A stretch of 7,980 nucleotides of DNA, taken from contig DLGM01000034.1 in NCBI GenBank assembly GCA_002482705.1, positions 396-8,375 of the forward strand. Direction: 5' to 3'. Shown here in pieces: positions 5,706 through 7,980 of the stretch. Both the position numbers and the translations under genes were made by a program. Below the pieces are notes generated by a model. The model did not search any database. It saw only the letters and a list, made by a program, of their open reading frames with translations, and had not been told where the DNA came from. This DNA comes from Cyanobacteria bacterium UBA7694 (GTDB lineage: Bacteria; Cyanobacteriota; Sericytochromatia; UBA7694). The stretch's first letter is position 1, and each line of letters opens with the position of its first letter.

Positions 5706-5731
5706 ACCGGGCGTTTGCCCGGTATTTTTTT
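5706..5731 (+). terminator. Intrinsic terminator of the rplK-nupC operon
   Basis: ACCGGGC (5706-5712), loop GTTT, GCCCGGT (5717-5723) forms a perfect 7-bp GC-rich stem, followed by A and then seven Ts (5725-5731). It begins 15 nt after the nupC stop, past a short CA-repeat run (5693-5701). On the minus strand the same stem is followed by GTTTGTGTGTG, which is less T-rich, so it would be at best a weak terminator for the convergent regulator gene ending at 5742. Confidence 0.93.
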
Positions 5732-5741
5732 ATGGCTAAAA

Positions 5742-6482
5742 TTAAGAAATCAGCGAAATATTAACGCTGTGGTTACAGCGGTAACCCACCCCACGCACCG
5801 TCTCAATATAGGGCGGTAGCTCACCGGAACGCACATTGATCTTTTCGCGCAGACGGCCAATGTGGACATCAACAGTGCGGTCACTGACATTGGCATCATC
5901 CTGCCAAATGACATCGAGAATATGTTCACGGGTAAAGACCTGCCCAGGGCGGGAGGCAAGCAGCAACAGGATATCAAACTCTTTTTTGGTGAGATTGACT
6001 TCTTCAGTGCCAATAAACACTTGGCGCTTGAGGGTATCCACCGTGAGATCGGCCCCACCCGTTTCATGGGAGGGGGCTACTACTGCAGCCGGAGCCTGAT
6101 ACACGGGATTGTGCAAACGGCGCAGCATCACTTTGACGCGGGCTTTAAATTCGCGCACGTTAAACGGTTTGGTGATATAGTCTTCGGCTCCCAGCTCTAG
6201 GCCCAGCACCTTATCAAATTCGTCGGTCAGACCCGACAGGAAAATGAACGGAACTTCTGGATGCTGGCTGCGTATCAGCTTAAAAAAGTCAAGGCCATTC
6301 ATACCGGGCAAGTTGATATCCGCAATCACCGCTGTCGGCGGCTGCACTTCAAAAGCATTCACGGCTTCTTCAGCCGTTTCGGCCACCACCACTTCGTAGT
6401 TTTCTTCATGCAGAATTTTACGAACCAAGGACAAAACTTCTGGCTCATCATCAATAACTAAGAGTTTGGGGCGTACAAACAC
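5742..6482 (-). CDS. OmpR/PhoB-family response regulator
   Basis: The 246-residue protein has an N-terminal receiver domain and a C-terminal winged-helix DNA-binding domain. The receiver has the acidic pair Asp11-Asp12, the phosphoacceptor Asp55 (VIADINLPGMNG), the switch Ser83 (FLSGL) and Lys105 in ITKPF. The DNA-binding domain begins near residue 145. LTKKEFDILLLLA and the recognition-helix region SDRTVDVHIGRLREKI (200-215) are typical, and VRGVGYR (229-235) is the wing, followed by an 11-residue tail. The start is GTG at 6482: a TAA lies in frame three codons upstream, and ACAGGT stands 8 nt before it. No histidine kinase gene is adjacent on the right, and the left neighbour is convergent. 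Within the window it is therefore an orphan regulator of unknown signal and targets. Confidence 0.94.
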   Translation of the reverse strand: MFVRPKLLVIDDEPEVLSLVRKILHEENYEVVVAETAEEAVNAFEVQPPTAVIADINLPGMNGLDFFKLIRSQHPEVPFIFLSGLTDEFDKVLGLELGAEDYITKPFNVREFKARVKVMLRRLHNPVYQAPAAVVAPSHETGGADLTVDTLKRQVFIGTEEVNLTKKEFDILLLLASRPGQVFTREHILDVIWQDDANVSDRTVDVHIGRLREKINVRSGELPPYIETVRGVGYRCNHSVNISLIS

Positions 6483-6589
6483 CGATATTTACCTGTGTAA
6501 TTCTACGACGAAATAAGAAACGGGTATAATTGGAGCAAACTCTTTTATAGCATACTCTGAGACAAAAAGTAAGCGCCCCAAGGAGCCCT
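6483..6589. promoter_or_regulatory. Divergent promoter region between the regulator gene and gatA
   Basis: This 107-bp AT-rich gap must hold the start signals of both divergent genes. A perfect TATAAT at 6525-6530 on the plus strand is the best -10 candidate for gatA, but its -35 (TTCTAC, 6501-6506, 18-nt spacer) is poor. Another plus-strand option is TTGGAG (6530-6535) with CATACT (6551-6556) at 15 nt. On the minus strand, TATAAA (6549-6544) is a possible -10 for the regulator. None is strong, so the exact promoters are uncertain. The gatA Shine-Dalgarno AAGGAG is at 6580-6585. Confidence 0.4.
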
Positions 6590-7980
6590 ATGCACTTCAC
6601 TTCCGTTCAAACCTTGAGCCACCAATTACAACAAGGGACAATCAGCCCTGTCGAGGTCCTCGCCACCTTTGCGGCCCGCGCCGATCAGGTTGAACCCCAG
6701 ATTCACGGCTTTTTAAGCCGCTTTGCCACCCCCGTACAGGCCCCAACCGCCTCTGAATCGCCTTGGGCCCATATTCCCATTGCCCTCAAAGACAATATCT
6801 GTTTAGCCGGACAAGCCACCACCTGTGGATCCAATATATTGGCTCCGTTTGTGCCCCCTTATCATGCCACCGTCAGTGAAAAACTCCTCGCCGCCGGAAT
6901 CCCAATTGTGGGCAAAGCCAATATGGACGAATTTGCCATGGGTTCTTCCAATGAAAACTCGGCCTTTGGCCCCACCCGCAACCCATGGGATCTGGAGCGG
7001 GTACCCGGTGGCAGCAGCGGCGGTTCAGCCGCCCTCGTAGCCGCAGGGGCCGTACCGTGGGCCTTAGGGTCTGATACAGGCGGCAGTGTTCGCCAACCGG
7101 CCTCCTTTTGCGGAATTGTGGGCATGAAACCCACCTATGGCCGGGTCTCCCGTTACGGACTGGTCGCTTATGCCTCCTCCCTGGATCAAATTGGCCCTTT
7201 GACCCGCACTGTCACCGACAATGCCATTTTGCTGAACCTGATTGCCGGTCATGATGCCCGTGATTCCACCTCTTCACCGGCACCCTTGCCCGACTTCACC
7301 CACCTGCTAGGCCAGGACATCCGCGGGCTGCGCATAGGCATCCCGACAGAAATGTTTGGGGATGGTCTTGCCCCAGAGGTCAAACAGGCCGTTGATCAAG
7401 CCATTGCCATCCTGCACAACTTGGGCGCCCATATTGTTGAAGTCAGCTTGCCCCATACCCGTTATGCCCTGGCCGCTTATTATTTGATTGCCACTTCTGA
7501 AGCCAGCTCAAACCTGGCGCGGTATGATGGGGTCCGTTATGGTTTCCGGGCTGAGGGCGTGCAAAACCTCGAAGAGCTCTACGTGCAAACCCGCAGCCAG
7601 GGGTTTGGCTCCGAGGTCAAGCGGCGGATTATGCTTGGCACCTTTGCCCTGTCTTCCGGGTATTATGAGGCCTATTATAAAAAAGCCCAGCAAGTCCGTA
7701 CGCTCCTGATCCAGGATTTTGAAAAGGCCTTTGGCCAATGTGATCTAATGTTGTCACCCACCTCCCCTGTTACGGCGTTTAAGCTCGGGGAAAAATCAGA
7801 CCCACTCAGCATGTACCTCACCGACATTTTAACCGTGACGGTCAACTTGGTGGGGGTCCCGGCCCTGTCTGTGCCCTGTGGGTTTGACAGCCAAGGGCTA
7901 CCGATAGGTTTACAGCTCATGGGCAAGCCTCTGGATGAAGCCCGCCTCTACCAAGTGGCCCACGCTTATGAACAGGCCAC
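6590..7980 (+). CDS. gatA: Glutamyl-/aspartyl-tRNA amidotransferase subunit A (3' end beyond window)
   Basis: The reading frame is open from the ATG at 6590 to the window end, giving 463 codons, so only about the last 20 residues of a typical 480-490-residue GatA are missing. GatA is the amidase subunit of GatCAB. It releases ammonia from glutamine to convert Glu-tRNA(Gln) or Asp-tRNA(Asn) to Gln-tRNA(Gln) or Asn-tRNA(Asn). The Ser-cisSer-Lys triad is visible: Lys67 (IALKDNI), cis-Ser142 (VPGGSSGGS) and nucleophile Ser166 (GSDTGGSVRQPAS). MDEFAMGSSNENSAFGPTRNPW and GMKPTYGRVSRYGLVAYASSLDQIGP are strongly GatA-specific rather than general amidase. AAGGAG at 6580-6585 is 4 nt before the ATG, slightly close. 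It is divergent from the response regulator gene; gatB and gatC are not in view. Confidence 0.97.
   Translation, partial: MHFTSVQTLSHQLQQGTISPVEVLATFAARADQVEPQIHGFLSRFATPVQAPTASESPWAHIPIALKDNICLAGQATTCGSNILAPFVPPYHATVSEKLLAAGIPIVGKANMDEFAMGSSNENSAFGPTRNPWDLERVPGGSSGGSAALVAAGAVPWALGSDTGGSVRQPASFCGIVGMKPTYGRVSRYGLVAYASSLDQIGPLTRTVTDNAILLNLIAGHDARDSTSSPAPLPDFTHLLGQDIRGLRIGIPTEMFGDGLAPEVKQAVDQAIAILHNLGAHIVEVSLPHTRYALAAYYLIATSEASSNLARYDGVRYGFRAEGVQNLEELYVQTRSQGFGSEVKRRIMLGTFALSSGYYEAYYKKAQQVRTLLIQDFEKAFGQCDLMLSPTSPVTAFKLGEKSDPLSMYLTDILTVTVNLVGVPALSVPCGFDSQGLPIGLQLMGKPLDEARLYQVAHAYEQA

Noticed and set aside
5706..5731. The terminator acting fully in both directions
   Set aside because: The stem is symmetric, but on the minus strand it is followed by a GT-rich run rather than a T-tract, so only plus-strand termination is well supported.
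5862..6200. A 112-codon open frame on the plus strand inside the response regulator gene
   Set aside because: It is a shadow of the regulator's coding frame, whose receiver and winged-helix motifs are intact on the minus strand.
1..7980. Mobile element, CRISPR array, defence or biosynthetic gene cluster
   Set aside because: All coding sequence is accounted for by conserved housekeeping families. No transposase, integrase, direct-repeat array or unknown multi-gene cassette was seen.

Overview
The window looks like an ordinary chromosomal segment of a Gram-negative-type bacterium. It is built around a ribosomal-protein operon whose flanking gene order is unusual. Every gene is intact except the two cut by the window edges: an adenosine deaminase at the left edge and gatA at the right. 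I see no insertion sequence, phage gene, CRISPR array, tRNA or rRNA. A gatA gene implies the indirect (amidotransferase) route to Gln-tRNA and/or Asn-tRNA, which excludes enteric-type gammaproteobacteria. The L11 and GatA sequences, and tatD placed beside the L12 gene, would suit the cyanobacterial radiation, including its non-photosynthetic Vampirovibrionia/Melainabacteria branch. That placement is a low-confidence inference.

Layout, left to right. (1) Positions 1-115, minus strand: the first 38 codons of an adenosine deaminase (add). (2) Positions 116-510: a divergent intergenic and leader region. It holds several inverted repeats, a good sigma70-type promoter (402-428) and a structured leader whose only strong Shine-Dalgarno lies 40 nt upstream of the rplK start. 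(3) Positions 511-2640: rplK, rplA, rplJ and rplL (L11, L1, L10, L7/L12), tightly packed. (4) Positions 2650-5690: tatD, a TerC-family membrane protein gene and a NupC-type nucleoside transporter gene. They follow on the same strand with gaps of 9-27 nt and no terminator until a strong intrinsic one at 5706-5731. The seven genes therefore look like one transcription unit. (5) Positions 5742-6482, minus strand: an OmpR/PhoB-type response regulator with no histidine kinase in view, convergent with nupC. (6) Positions 6590-7980: gatA, divergent from the regulator and running off the window.

The operon lacks its usual neighbours. secE-nusG does not precede rplK, and rpoBC does not follow rplL. 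Instead a nuclease (TatD), a metal/metalation-type membrane protein (TerC family) and a nucleoside importer (NupC) share the ribosomal-protein transcript, and an adenosine deaminase starts divergently. This could tie nucleoside salvage to growth rate, but that is inference. There is no clear evidence of a wholly new system. The most interesting local signals are the possible hairpin-bridged ribosome binding site of rplK, the near-absent rplA-rplJ spacer (no room for a conventional L10 leader), and the arrangement of inverted repeats and about 20-bp-phased TGTG motifs upstream of the promoter.
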